In this document: in pieces, positions 42,631 to 50,546 of the stretch
How the letters are laid out: every line of letters begins with the position of its first letter
Position numbering within the stretch: the stretch's first letter is position 1
From: an uncultured Mediterranea sp.
GTDB lineage: Bacteria; Bacteroidota; Bacteroidia; Bacteroidales; Bacteroidaceae
Assembly: GCF_902493215.1 (NCBI RefSeq)
Contig: NZ_CABUOL010000017.1
Location: 17,276 to 81,275, forward strand
Direction: 5' to 3'
DNA: 64,000 bases
The notes under the pieces: model-generated
Seen by the model: only the letters and a program-made list of their open reading frames with translations
Databases searched by the model: none
What the model was told of the DNA's origin: nothing
Program-made: the position numbers and the translations under genes

Positions 42631-44589
42631 TTATTTCTTGGCTTCCTCCAGTTCGGTCGAAGCGGCGTCCCATTCTTCCATCACGCGGTCGAGCTGTTGT
42701 TTCAGCTTCTGGTGCTGCTCATAGAGCGACATGTCCGAAGCGCCTTCGGGAGTGGCCATTTTTTCCTCGAGGATGGCAATGGCGGCTTCCGTCTGTTCGA
42801 TTTCGGCCTCGCAATCGGCAACGCGTCGCTCCAGCTTTTTCAGGCGCTTGTTCAGTTCCTTCTGTTCTTCGTAGGACAGGCGGCCCGACGAGGTTTGAGG
42901 CGTTTCCGCCGGCGACTGCTTCTTTCCCCCTGTGGGCGACTCAGACAGGGAGGGCGCTTTCTGCAATTCGTTTAGGTTCTCGATCTGTTTATTCTTCAGG
43001 AAGTCGTAGATGCCTCCCAAGTGTTCCTTCACCACTCCGCCGCCGAACTCATAGACCTTAGTCGCAAGCCCGTCGAGAAAATCACGGTCGTGGCTCACGA
43101 TAATCACCGTGCCGTCGAAGTCGCGGATGGCTTCCTTCAGCACGTCCTTGGAGCGCATATCCAGGTGGTTGGTCGGTTCGTCGAGAATGAGGAAGTTCAC
43201 CGGCTCGAGCAAGAGCTTGATCATGGCCAGGCGGGTGCGCTCGCCACCGCTGAGCACCTTCACCTTCTTGTCCGACGCCTCGCCGCCAAACATGAAGGCA
43301 CCCAGGATGTCGCGTATTTTCAGACGGATGTCGCCCACGGCCACGCGGTCGATGGTGTCGAACACCGTCAGCTCGCCGTCCAGCAACTGGGCCTGGTTCT
43401 GCGCGAAGTAGCCTATCTGCACGTTATGTCCCAGCGTCAGCTTGCCTGTATAGTCGGAGATTTCACCCATGATGCATTTCACTAGCGTAGACTTACCTTC
43501 ACCGTTCTTGCCCACGAAGGCCACCTTCTCACCACGGTTGATGGTGAGGTTGACGTCGTGAAAAACCACGTGGTCGCCATAGGCTTTTGCCACATCCTCA
43601 CAAATAACGGGATAGTTGCCGCTCCGACTGGAGCAGACAAACTTCAGGCGCAGGGCGGAGTTGTCTTCCTCGTCCACCTCGATGCGTTCGATTTTCTCCA
43701 GCTGCTTGATGCGGCTCTGCACCTGTACGGCCTTGGTAGCCTTGTAGCGGAAACGCTCAATGAAGGCTTCGGTATCCTCAATTTGCTTCTGCTGGTTCTC
43801 GTAGGCGCGGAGTTGCTGCTCGCGGCGTTCCTTGCGCAGGACGACAAACTCGTCGTACTTCACTTTGTAGTCGTAGATGCGTCCGCAGGATATTTCGATG
43901 GTACGAGTCGTGACGTTGTTCAGGAAGGCGCGGTCGTGACTGACCAGCACCACGGCATTGGCCCTTGTGGCGAGGAAGTTCTCCAGCCACTGGATGGATT
44001 CGATGTCCAGGTGGTTGGTAGGCTCGTCCAGCAGCAATACGTCAGGGCGACGGAGCAGAAGCTTGGCCAGCTCGATGCGCATGCGCCATCCACCCGAGAA
44101 TTCGCTCGTGGGACGATCGAAATCCGCGCGGCTGAAGCCCAGACCCTGGAGCGTACGCTCTATCTCGGCCTGATAGTTGGTACCACCCATCATCAAGAAA
44201 CGGTCGTTCTCGTGCGTGAAGCGGTCGATGAGCTTCTGATAGTCCTCGCTTTCGTAGTCGGTACGGTCGGCCAGCTCCTGGTTCATGCGCTCGATGTCGG
44301 CTTGCATCTCGAAGATGTGTTCGAAGGCCAGCTCGGCTTCTTGCATCACCGTCCGCTCGTCGCTCAGCACCATCACCTGCGGCAGGTAGCCGATGGTACA
44401 TTCGCGGGGGATGGATACCGTACCCGCCGTGGGGTGCTGCAATCCGGCCAGTATCTTCAGCATGGTCGATTTGCCTGCTCCGTTCTTGCCCACGAGGGCG
44501 ATACGGTCTTTCTTGTTGATGACGTAGGACACGTCTTCGAACAGGGGCGTGGCGTTGAATTCCACTTTCAGTCCTTCTACAGATATCAT
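42631..44589 (-). CDS. ABC-F family ATP-binding protein
   Basis: 652 residues from ATG 44589 (MISVEGLKVEFNATPLF). An 11-codon longer start at 44622 overlaps the -7 box TACCTTTG (44627-44620) and is unlikely. Two ABC domains, each with Walker A (VGKNGAGKST, VGKNGEGKST) and signature (SGGWRM, SGGERTRLA), linked by a helical segment, and a C-terminal coiled coil rich in Glu and Lys (residues about 575-650). No membrane part. It is of the Uup/EttA type that acts on ribosomes or DNA rather than in transport. Confidence 0.92.
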   Translation of the reverse strand: MISVEGLKVEFNATPLFEDVSYVINKKDRIALVGKNGAGKSTMLKILAGLQHPTAGTVSIPRECTIGYLPQVMVLSDERTVMQEAELAFEHIFEMQADIERMNQELADRTDYESEDYQKLIDRFTHENDRFLMMGGTNYQAEIERTLQGLGFSRADFDRPTSEFSGGWRMRIELAKLLLRRPDVLLLDEPTNHLDIESIQWLENFLATRANAVVLVSHDRAFLNNVTTRTIEISCGRIYDYKVKYDEFVVLRKERREQQLRAYENQQKQIEDTEAFIERFRYKATKAVQVQSRIKQLEKIERIEVDEEDNSALRLKFVCSSRSGNYPVICEDVAKAYGDHVVFHDVNLTINRGEKVAFVGKNGEGKSTLVKCIMGEISDYTGKLTLGHNVQIGYFAQNQAQLLDGELTVFDTIDRVAVGDIRLKIRDILGAFMFGGEASDKKVKVLSGGERTRLAMIKLLLEPVNFLILDEPTNHLDMRSKDVLKEAIRDFDGTVIIVSHDRDFLDGLATKVYEFGGGVVKEHLGGIYDFLKNKQIENLNELQKAPSLSESPTGGKKQSPAETPQTSSGRLSYEEQKELNKRLKKLERRVADCEAEIEQTEAAIAILEEKMATPEGASDMSLYEQHQKLKQQLDRVMEEWDAASTELEEAKK

Positions 44590-44690
44590 AGGGTCAATGT
44601 CTTTTTTCGTTTGAGCCTGCAAAGGTAGTGATTAACAATGAACAATGGACATTTATCGGGTGTCAAATATCATTTATCAACAATTCTTTC

Positions 44691-44698
44691 TATCTTTG
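44691..44698 (+). promoter_or_regulatory. -7 box before the PqqD/kinase operon
   Basis: TATCTTTG, exact -7 consensus, 20 nt before ATG 44719. No TTTG at the right distance upstream. The flank at 44630-44680 contains AACAATGAACAATGG-type repeats. Confidence 0.5.
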
Positions 44699-44718
44699 AA
44701 GCGTTAAACATCAAGTAA

Positions 44719-45657
44719 ATGAACCAGACAAACAACTACTACCGCGTCGGGCCGCACGTTCTCCGCATCGGCTGCGTCAAACCACTGGAGACTTCCGCTC
44801 TGCTGCCTTCGTTCGCTCCGTTCGCCCTTCCCGTGGAGGAGGGAGAGGAAGCCGCGGAAGTCATCGAGGTGGACATCTGCCCGAGTGAAGTTGCTGCTGT
44901 CACCGACGTCGAAGACACCTTTCCGCAACCCGTCTCCTTCGAATGGGAGAACGTCCGCTGCAGCCTTCGCCGCCGGGCAGACGGGAACTACCGCATCGGC
45001 ATCGCCCCGCTGGACAATCTCGCCGTCGAGGCTTATACCGACTGCACCGACCGTTTCCGCCGCAACGTCATCAGCCTGCCCGAGGCCTTGCGCCCGATAG
45101 CGCCGTTTGTGGTGAACAACTTCCTGATGATGATCTACACTTTCGCCACCGCCGAGCGGGGGACGCTGATGGTGCACGCCTCCGTCATCCGCTACGAAGG
45201 CCATGGCTACCTTTTCCTGGGCAAGAGCGGCACGGGCAAGAGCACGCACACCCACCTTTGGCTGAAATATATCGAGGGAAGCCGCCTGTTGAACGACGAC
45301 AACCCCGTGGTGGCCTTCGACCCCAAGACGGGCGAAGCCACCGTCTATGGCACGCCCTGGAGCGGCAAGACGCCCTGCTACCTGAACGAGTCGGTACCCG
45401 TCGGTGCCTTTGTCCGCCTGGAGCAGGCGCCTGCCAACGCCATCAGCCGCCTGACGGCCACGCACGCCTTTGCCGCCCTGCTGCCCTCATGCTCGTGCCT
45501 CAAGCAGGACGCGGCCATCTATAAAGGTATCATCGACACCGTGACGCGCATCGCCACCCGCATCCCCGTCTGCCACCTGCGATGCCTGCCCGACGAGGCC
45601 GCCGCACGCCTCAGCATGCAGACCGTAACCCAAGCCGGAGGAGGACAGCCGTCATGA
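44719..45657 (+). CDS. HPr kinase-like P-loop protein
   Basis: 312 residues. Walker A GKSGTGKST (168-176) preceded by MVHASVI (151-157), and LNDDNPVV (191-198) plus GTPWSGK, are the layout of HprK/P-like serine kinases. The N-terminal about 140 residues do not match the HprK sensor domain. In paeninodin-type lasso peptide clusters a related kinase phosphorylates the peptide's C-terminal serine; a peptide-modifying role here is inferred. The gene is strikingly GC-rich and shares ATGA with the next gene, so it opens a five-gene coupled operon. Confidence 0.75.
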   Translation: MNQTNNYYRVGPHVLRIGCVKPLETSALLPSFAPFALPVEEGEEAAEVIEVDICPSEVAAVTDVEDTFPQPVSFEWENVRCSLRRRADGNYRIGIAPLDNLAVEAYTDCTDRFRRNVISLPEALRPIAPFVVNNFLMMIYTFATAERGTLMVHASVIRYEGHGYLFLGKSGTGKSTHTHLWLKYIEGSRLLNDDNPVVAFDPKTGEATVYGTPWSGKTPCYLNESVPVGAFVRLEQAPANAISRLTATHAFAALLPSCSCLKQDAAIYKGIIDTVTRIATRIPVCHLRCLPDEAAARLSMQTVTQAGGGQPS

Positions 45658-46112
45658 AGAAGAGCCTGCCCAACGACCTGCTCATTCCCGAGGTAGCCGA
45701 GCTCATCCGCCAGGGGCGCACGGTAACGCTGACGGCGCGGGGCAACAGCATGACCCCGTTCATCGTGGACCGCCGCGACCGCGTGGTGCTGAGCCCTTGT
45801 ACCGACGCCCAGCTGCAACCCGGCGCCGTGGTGCTGGCCCTGACGGACGACCGCCGCTACGTGCTCCACCGCATCGTGCGCCGCCAAGGCAACGAACTGA
45901 CGCTACTGGGCGACGGCAATCTGCACCAGACGGAGCGGACAGACACCAGCCGCGTCATCGGCCTGCTGACCGCCGTCATCCGTAAGGGGCGGACGTATCC
46001 CACGAACGGTGCCGTCTGGCTCCGCTACTCCCGCTGGTGGCGGAGGCTCACACCTGTCAGGCGGTGGTTGCTGGCGATATTTAGGAGAATATTAAGAATG
46101 GATAATGAATAA
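45654..46112 (+). CDS. S24/S26-like peptidase, Ser/His type
   Basis: 152 residues from ATG 45654, overlapping the previous stop by four bases. GNSMTP gives Ser32, VLHRIV gives His72, and LLGDGN gives Asp87, the order seen in archaeal/ER-type (SipW-like) signal peptidases, where His replaces the usual Lys. There is no N-terminal membrane anchor; one short hydrophobic patch near the C-terminus (WLLAIFRRIL) could be peripheral. Likely cytosolic or membrane-associated, and a candidate for removing a leader peptide before export by the ABC protein, which has no peptidase domain of its own. Confidence 0.72.
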   Translation: MKKSLPNDLLIPEVAELIRQGRTVTLTARGNSMTPFIVDRRDRVVLSPCTDAQLQPGAVVLALTDDRRYVLHRIVRRQGNELTLLGDGNLHQTERTDTSRVIGLLTAVIRKGRTYPTNGAVWLRYSRWWRRLTPVRRWLLAIFRRILRMDNE

Positions 46113-46132
46113 TTGATAATGGATAATTGAAT

Positions 46133-46399
46133 ATGAAAATCAAACCGGAATTCATGCTTCATCAGATTGGCGAGGAATACATCGTCATGCACGACGGCTC
46201 CACCAACGTGGACTTCAGCCGCATCATCAACCTTAACCGCACGGCCGCCTATCTGTGGCAGCGTTTCCGCGACATCGACTTCGACGCCGACGCCCTGACC
46301 GCGGCCCTGACCGATCGCTACGACGTGGCCCCCGAACAGGCTCACCGCGACGCCGAAGCCTTCATCCAGTCGCTGCAACGCTGTGGCATCCTCAGCTGA
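46133..46399 (+). CDS. PqqD family peptide-binding protein
   Basis: 88 residues from ATG 46133; a TTG at 46127 is the only earlier option. Winged-helix PqqD plan: FMLHQIGEEYIVMH, then NLNRTAAYLWQRF, then a helical C-terminus (FIQSLQRCGIL). PqqD domains (RiPP recognition elements) hold the leader of a precursor peptide for modifying enzymes. The 20-nt gap before it carries AATGGATAATTG repeats (46096-46130). Its presence is the best evidence that the operon handles a peptide. Confidence 0.82.
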   Translation: MKIKPEFMLHQIGEEYIVMHDGSTNVDFSRIINLNRTAAYLWQRFRDIDFDADALTAALTDRYDVAPEQAHRDAEAFIQSLQRCGILS

Positions 46400-46406
46400 C
46401 CGCGCC

Positions 46407-47519
46407 ATGATGCAGCAAGCCTTCTTCTCGCTCGTCCGCGCCGGACTGTGGGGCACGCCCGCCGACGCGGCCCTCTTCCGCGGACTGACTCCCGCCCAGT
46501 GGCAGGAGCTCCACCGGCTGGCGCATACGCAGTCGCTGCTGGCCGTCGTGTTCGACGGGCTGAACACCCTGCCCGCCGACCTGCGCCCGCCCCGTCCGCT
46601 CTACCTGCAATGGGCGGCGCAGACGCTCCAGATTGAGCAGACCAACGACCGCCTCGACCGCATGATTGTCCGCCTCGACCGCCTCTACACCGACGTCGGC
46701 CTGCATCCCGTCCTGCTCAAGGGGCAGGGCATGGCCGCCTGCTACCGCCAGCCCCGCCACCGCCAGTGCGGCGACATCGACGTCTATCTGGGCAAGGACG
46801 GGCAGCCCCGCGCCAACCGCCTCCTGCTCGAGGCCGGAGCGCAGGAGACGGGCGAGGAGTCCGACAAGCATGCCAGCTATGAGCTGGACGGCGTGCACAT
46901 CGAGAACCACCGCCTCGTCAACCGCACGAACAATCCCCTGGCCAACCGGCGCTTCCGCCGCCTCGTCCGCGAATGGTATCCGCAGGGGGCCGAGCGGCGC
47001 ATCGGCATGCCCACGCCGCCGCCCACGTTCAACGCCCTCTACATCTTCCTCCACGCCTTCGAGCACTTCCTGAACAGTGGCATCGGCCTGCGCCAGCTGT
47101 GCGACTGGTGCTGCCTGCTGCGCACGCGCCGCGATGACATCGACGCCGACCGCCTCGTCCGCAACCTGCGCCGGCTGGGACTGCTCCGCGCCGCACGCGC
47201 TTTCGGCTACGTCTGCGTCAGCCGCCTGGGCCTGCCGCCCGAATGCCTGCCCTTCGACACCGCCGGCTGCCGACGCCTGGGCGAAGACCTGGTGGACGAA
47301 ATCTTCGCCACGGGCAACTTCGGGCAGTACGACCGCCGCATCACGCCGCGCCCCAAGGGCTACTGGCGGGGCAAGTGGCACACCTTCTGCCGCGCCATGC
47401 GCCGTGTGGCCCGCCTCTACGGATACGCCCCCGTGGAAGCCTGCTTCTACCCCGTGACCCTCATCAAGGGGACGCTGGCCACCCAGCTGAACCTGCTGAA
47501 AAAACGCCTGCGCCCATGA
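46407..47519 (+). CDS. nucleotidyltransferase family protein (NTP_transf_5 type)
   Basis: 370 residues from ATG 46407 (ATG 46410 next); a GTG at 46383 would overlap the PqqD gene. LLKGQGM (103-109) and GDIDVYLG (122-129) are the motifs of this family, with the two Asp as metal ligands. Members occur with kinase and PqqD genes in lasso peptide clusters, where a nucleotidyltransferase tailoring role has been proposed. The end overlaps the start of the exporter gene (ATGA). Very GC-rich, with long shadow ORFs on the opposite strand. Confidence 0.78.
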   Translation: MMQQAFFSLVRAGLWGTPADAALFRGLTPAQWQELHRLAHTQSLLAVVFDGLNTLPADLRPPRPLYLQWAAQTLQIEQTNDRLDRMIVRLDRLYTDVGLHPVLLKGQGMAACYRQPRHRQCGDIDVYLGKDGQPRANRLLLEAGAQETGEESDKHASYELDGVHIENHRLVNRTNNPLANRRFRRLVREWYPQGAERRIGMPTPPPTFNALYIFLHAFEHFLNSGIGLRQLCDWCCLLRTRRDDIDADRLVRNLRRLGLLRAARAFGYVCVSRLGLPPECLPFDTAGCRRLGEDLVDEIFATGNFGQYDRRITPRPKGYWRGKWHTFCRAMRRVARLYGYAPVEACFYPVTLIKGTLATQLNLLKKRLRP

Positions 47520-49144
47520 AAACGAACCGCCGCCTGGCCTACCTCTGGGACCTGTCGCGCGGACAGCGCGGACGCATCCTGCTGAGCTGCCTCACCGGCA
47601 TCCTGGGCACCGCCTTTGCCTTAGGCTTCGTCTACACGTCGAAGCAGCTGATAGACATCGCCACCGGTGCCCGCGCCGGAAGCCTGACGGTGACGGCCGC
47701 CGTGACCGTCGGCCTGCTCGTCCTGCAACTGCTCTGCGGCGCCGCCGAGACGTGGATAGCCGCACGCATGGAGGTGGAGGCCGCCAACGCCCTGCGCCAC
47801 CGCCTCTTCGGCCGACTGCTGCGCAGCCGCTGGAACGCGCTGGAGCAACTGCACACGGGTGACGTCGTCAACCGCGTGGAGCAGGACACCACGGCCATCG
47901 TCACCCTGATTACCGCCTCGCTGCCCACCGCCGTAGTGACCGCCGTGCAGCTCGTGGCCGCCTTCGCCTTCTTCTACGTCCTCGACCCCGTGCTGCCGTG
48001 GCTCGTGGTGGGCATCCTGCCGCTCTTCCTGCCGGGCGCGCGCTTCTACCTGCGCCGCATGAAGCGGCTCACCCACGCCGTCCGCCGCAGCGACAGCCTC
48101 ATCCAGTCCGTCATCCAGGAGAGCCTGCAACACCGCACCGTCGTCAAGACGCTGGAGCAGGACGAGGGACGCATCCGCAGCCTCGGCACGCTGCAGGACG
48201 ACCTGCGCTCGCAGGTATTGAGCCGCACGCGCTTCTCGCTGGCTGCCCGTATGGCCGTCTCCGCCGCCTTTGCCGGAGGCTACGTCACTGCCTTCATCTG
48301 GGGCGCCCTGCGCCTGAGCACGGACAGCATCACCGTGGGCACGCTCACCGCCTTCCTGCAGCTCGTGGCCCGCATCCAGCGTCCGGCGTTCGACCTCTCG
48401 CGCCTCGTGCCCTCCGTGGTCAACGCCCTGACCGCCGCCGACCGCCTGCTCGAGCTGGAGCGCCTGCCCGCCGAAGACGGGGGCGACGCCATCCGCTTCG
48501 ACCGCACGCCCGTACTGGCCGTGGAGAACCTGCGCTTCGCCTACTCCGAGGGCGACGCGCCCGTGTTCAGCGGCTTCAGCCACCGCTTCGAGCCCGGCAC
48601 GTGCACCGCCATCATGGGTGAGACGGGCCGTGGCAAGACTACCCTCGTGCGCCTGCTCCTGGCCCTGGCCGAGCCGCAGGAGGGTAGCATCACCCTCGCC
48701 GACGGCGCAACGGCCTGCCCCGTCTCGGCCCGCACGCGCGGCAACTTCGTCTACGTGCCGCAAGGCAACACGCTGTTCAGCGGCACCGTGCGCGACAACC
48801 TCCTGATGGGCAACCCCGACGCCACGACCCGCGAGCTGGACGAGGCGCTGCACACCGCCGTGGCCCTCGACTTCGTCCGCGCCCTGCCGCAGGGTCTCGA
48901 CACACCGCTCTCCGAACAGGGCGGCGGCCTGAGCGAGGGGCAGGCACAGCGCATCGCCATTGCCCGCGCCCTGCTGCGCCCCGGCCGCATCCTGCTGCTG
49001 GACGAGGCCACCTCGGCCCTCGACCCCGAGACGGAGCGCACGCTCATCGCCCGCCTCCGCCGCCACGCCGCGGGACGGACGTTGCTCTTCGTCACCCACC
49101 ATCCGGCGCTCGCGGCGGAGTGCGACGCGACGCTGCGGCTATAA
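47516..49144 (+). CDS. ABC transporter, fused permease and ATPase (exporter)
   Basis: 542 residues from ATG 47516; much longer upstream ORFs run through the nucleotidyltransferase gene and are shadows. Type I exporter fold with six membrane spans in residues 20-290, then the ATPase: Walker A GETGRGKT (369-376), Q-loop VPQGN, signature LSEGQ (472-476), Walker B ILLLDE (492-497), switch His in VTHHP. No C39 leader-peptidase domain. Homodimeric export of the operon's product is the likely role. Last gene; AT content rises sharply right after it. Confidence 0.85.
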   Translation: MKTNRRLAYLWDLSRGQRGRILLSCLTGILGTAFALGFVYTSKQLIDIATGARAGSLTVTAAVTVGLLVLQLLCGAAETWIAARMEVEAANALRHRLFGRLLRSRWNALEQLHTGDVVNRVEQDTTAIVTLITASLPTAVVTAVQLVAAFAFFYVLDPVLPWLVVGILPLFLPGARFYLRRMKRLTHAVRRSDSLIQSVIQESLQHRTVVKTLEQDEGRIRSLGTLQDDLRSQVLSRTRFSLAARMAVSAAFAGGYVTAFIWGALRLSTDSITVGTLTAFLQLVARIQRPAFDLSRLVPSVVNALTAADRLLELERLPAEDGGDAIRFDRTPVLAVENLRFAYSEGDAPVFSGFSHRFEPGTCTAIMGETGRGKTTLVRLLLALAEPQEGSITLADGATACPVSARTRGNFVYVPQGNTLFSGTVRDNLLMGNPDATTRELDEALHTAVALDFVRALPQGLDTPLSEQGGGLSEGQAQRIAIARALLRPGRILLLDEATSALDPETERTLIARLRRHAAGRTLLFVTHHPALAAECDATLRL

Positions 49145-49300
49145 AAACAGTCAAATAAAATAACCCAAACAACTGCTGTAATACGACATGCATATCCTAG
49201 CAACAGGTTATTCAAATCCTAGTGATAAGGAATATACAATCTATCAGTCCAATGTACACTTCCTACTTTTGTTGGCCATTCTATGATATGCCCATCTGAC

Positions 49301-49401
49301 AAAGTACTACATGACACTCTAACAAAGCACTGCATGGCATGCTAATGAAGCACTGCATGACACCCTAACGAAGCACTGCATGACACCCTAACGAAGCACT
49401 G
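49301..49401. repeat. 23-bp tandem repeat, about 4.4 copies
   Basis: Units start at 49301, 49324, 49347 and 49370, with a partial at 49393. Consensus is GAAGCACTGCATGACACCCTAAC (shown here only as GAAGCACTGCATGACACCC plus TAAC). The last two full copies are identical and the first two diverge. It lies in the 375-nt gap between the exporter and the sugar nucleotidyltransferase. Not a CRISPR: there are no spacers. The rest of 49145-49300 is AT-rich with no convincing gene. Confidence 0.85.
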
Positions 49402-49448
49402 TGTCAGGGAGCCATAAAATATTGTGTCAGCATGCAACGTGACAGCAC

Positions 49449-49483
49449 AAAAAAAGCCACGGCTGCTGGCATGCAACCGTGGC
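49449..49483 (-). terminator. rho-independent terminator of the nucleotidyltransferase gene
   Basis: On the minus strand GCCACGG (49483-49477) pairs with CCGTGGC (49462-49456), followed by seven T (49455-49449). It lies 37 nt after the stop at 49520. Confidence 0.85.
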
Positions 49484-49519
49484 GGCTTGCTATATATAAG
49501 GTACAGATACCTTGTCCGC

Positions 49520-50431
49520 TTAGAACAGCTTGTTGGGATATTCGCCGGCGTCTACCAGTGCCTTGATCTTGGCAACGGTGTCGGGACGATCTTCGGGATA
49601 GGTCACGCCGAACCACTTGCTGGTGGTGTCGAGCACCTCGACCGTAGCCGTGCCGTCGTTGATGAGCTTGTCCACCATCAGCGGGATGAAGAATTCGCTC
49701 TTCAGGTTCTCCATGTTCTTCGGGTCGGCCAGGAAGGTTTTGAAGAATTCCTTGCTGTAAGCGAAGTAGTCGGGAGTGAAGCCCCAGAAGTTCATGCTGA
49801 CGGGAGTCGTGTCGGGCGTGGCAGTCCACTCGCCGTTGTCGTCGATATACTTCACTTCGCCGTCCATGCGCTGTATCTTGGTGCGCTCTACGACAGAAGT
49901 CAGCAGGTGCTTCTCGTTGGTGGTGCAGATGCCGCGGCTGACGGTACCGCTCTCGCTCAGCGTGTTACCTACGCGGAAGCCTACCATCGAATAAACGTTC
50001 TTCGAGCCTTCGGGCAGATTAGCCAGGAACTTGCCCATCACCTGGAAGGAGTCGCTGCCATAGAAGTCGTCGCAGTTGATGACGGCAAACGGTTCCTTGA
50101 TAGCATTCTCGCCCATCATGACGGCGTGGTTCGTTCCCCAGGGTTTCGTACGGCCTTCGGGGCAGGTGAAGCCTTCGGGCAGGGCGTCGAGCGACTGGAA
50201 TACGAGTTCGCAAGGGATGTGCCCCTCATACTTGGAGAGGATTTTCTCGCGGAAGTCCTGTTCGAAGTCCTTGCGGATAACGAAGACGAGTTTGCCAAAT
50301 CCGGCCTTGATGGCGTCGTAGATGGAGTAGTCCATGATGGTTTCACCGTTGGGACCCAGTCCGTCCAATTGTTTCAAGCCTCCGTAACGGCTGCCCATAC
50401 CGGCTGCCAGTAAGAAAAGAGTAGGTTTCAT
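49520..50431 (-). CDS. sugar nucleotidyltransferase (GT-A fold)
   Basis: 303 residues. LAAGMGSRYGGLKQ (8-21) is the nucleotide-binding start of the NDP-sugar pyrophosphorylase fold, and INCDDFYG holds the metal-binding Asp. It is a conserved stand-alone Bacteroidetes protein; the sugar and nucleotide cannot be told from the sequence. Alone between its own promoter (50507-50474) and a terminator. Cytosolic. Confidence 0.85.
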   Translation of the reverse strand: MKPTLFLLAAGMGSRYGGLKQLDGLGPNGETIMDYSIYDAIKAGFGKLVFVIRKDFEQDFREKILSKYEGHIPCELVFQSLDALPEGFTCPEGRTKPWGTNHAVMMGENAIKEPFAVINCDDFYGSDSFQVMGKFLANLPEGSKNVYSMVGFRVGNTLSESGTVSRGICTTNEKHLLTSVVERTKIQRMDGEVKYIDDNGEWTATPDTTPVSMNFWGFTPDYFAYSKEFFKTFLADPKNMENLKSEFFIPLMVDKLINDGTATVEVLDTTSKWFGVTYPEDRPDTVAKIKALVDAGEYPNKLF

Positions 50432-50473
50432 ATCTGTTGTTATTTAAAGGTTAGTGTTTTCTGTTTCACGGAA

Positions 50474-50507
50474 CAAAAGTAAGAAATAAACCGCAGGATA
50501 AGGCAAA
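50474..50507 (-). promoter_or_regulatory. promoter of the sugar nucleotidyltransferase gene
   Basis: On the minus strand TTTG (50507-50504), 22 nt, TACTTTTG (50481-50474). It lies 43 nt upstream of the ATG at 50431. Confidence 0.6.
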
Positions 50508-50546
50508 AAAACAAGACATTCTTTATCCACCGCCCGTAAATTTCCA

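Noticed and set aside
40452..43061. 869-codon plus-strand ORF
   Set aside because: It lies antisense to the M13 peptidase and ABC-F genes, both with clear motifs; it is a shadow of their codon bias.
47621..49102. 493-codon minus-strand ORF and other long frames in the GC-rich operon
   Set aside because: GC-rich coding DNA has few stops in other frames; the plus-strand proteins carry the real motifs.
49188..49286. 32-codon ORF after the exporter as a possible precursor peptide
   Set aside because: No ribosome site, AT-rich unlike the operon, hydrophobic end and no leader-like or core-like pattern.
49301..49401. CRISPR array
   Set aside because: The repeat is directly tandem with no spacers and no cas genes are nearby.
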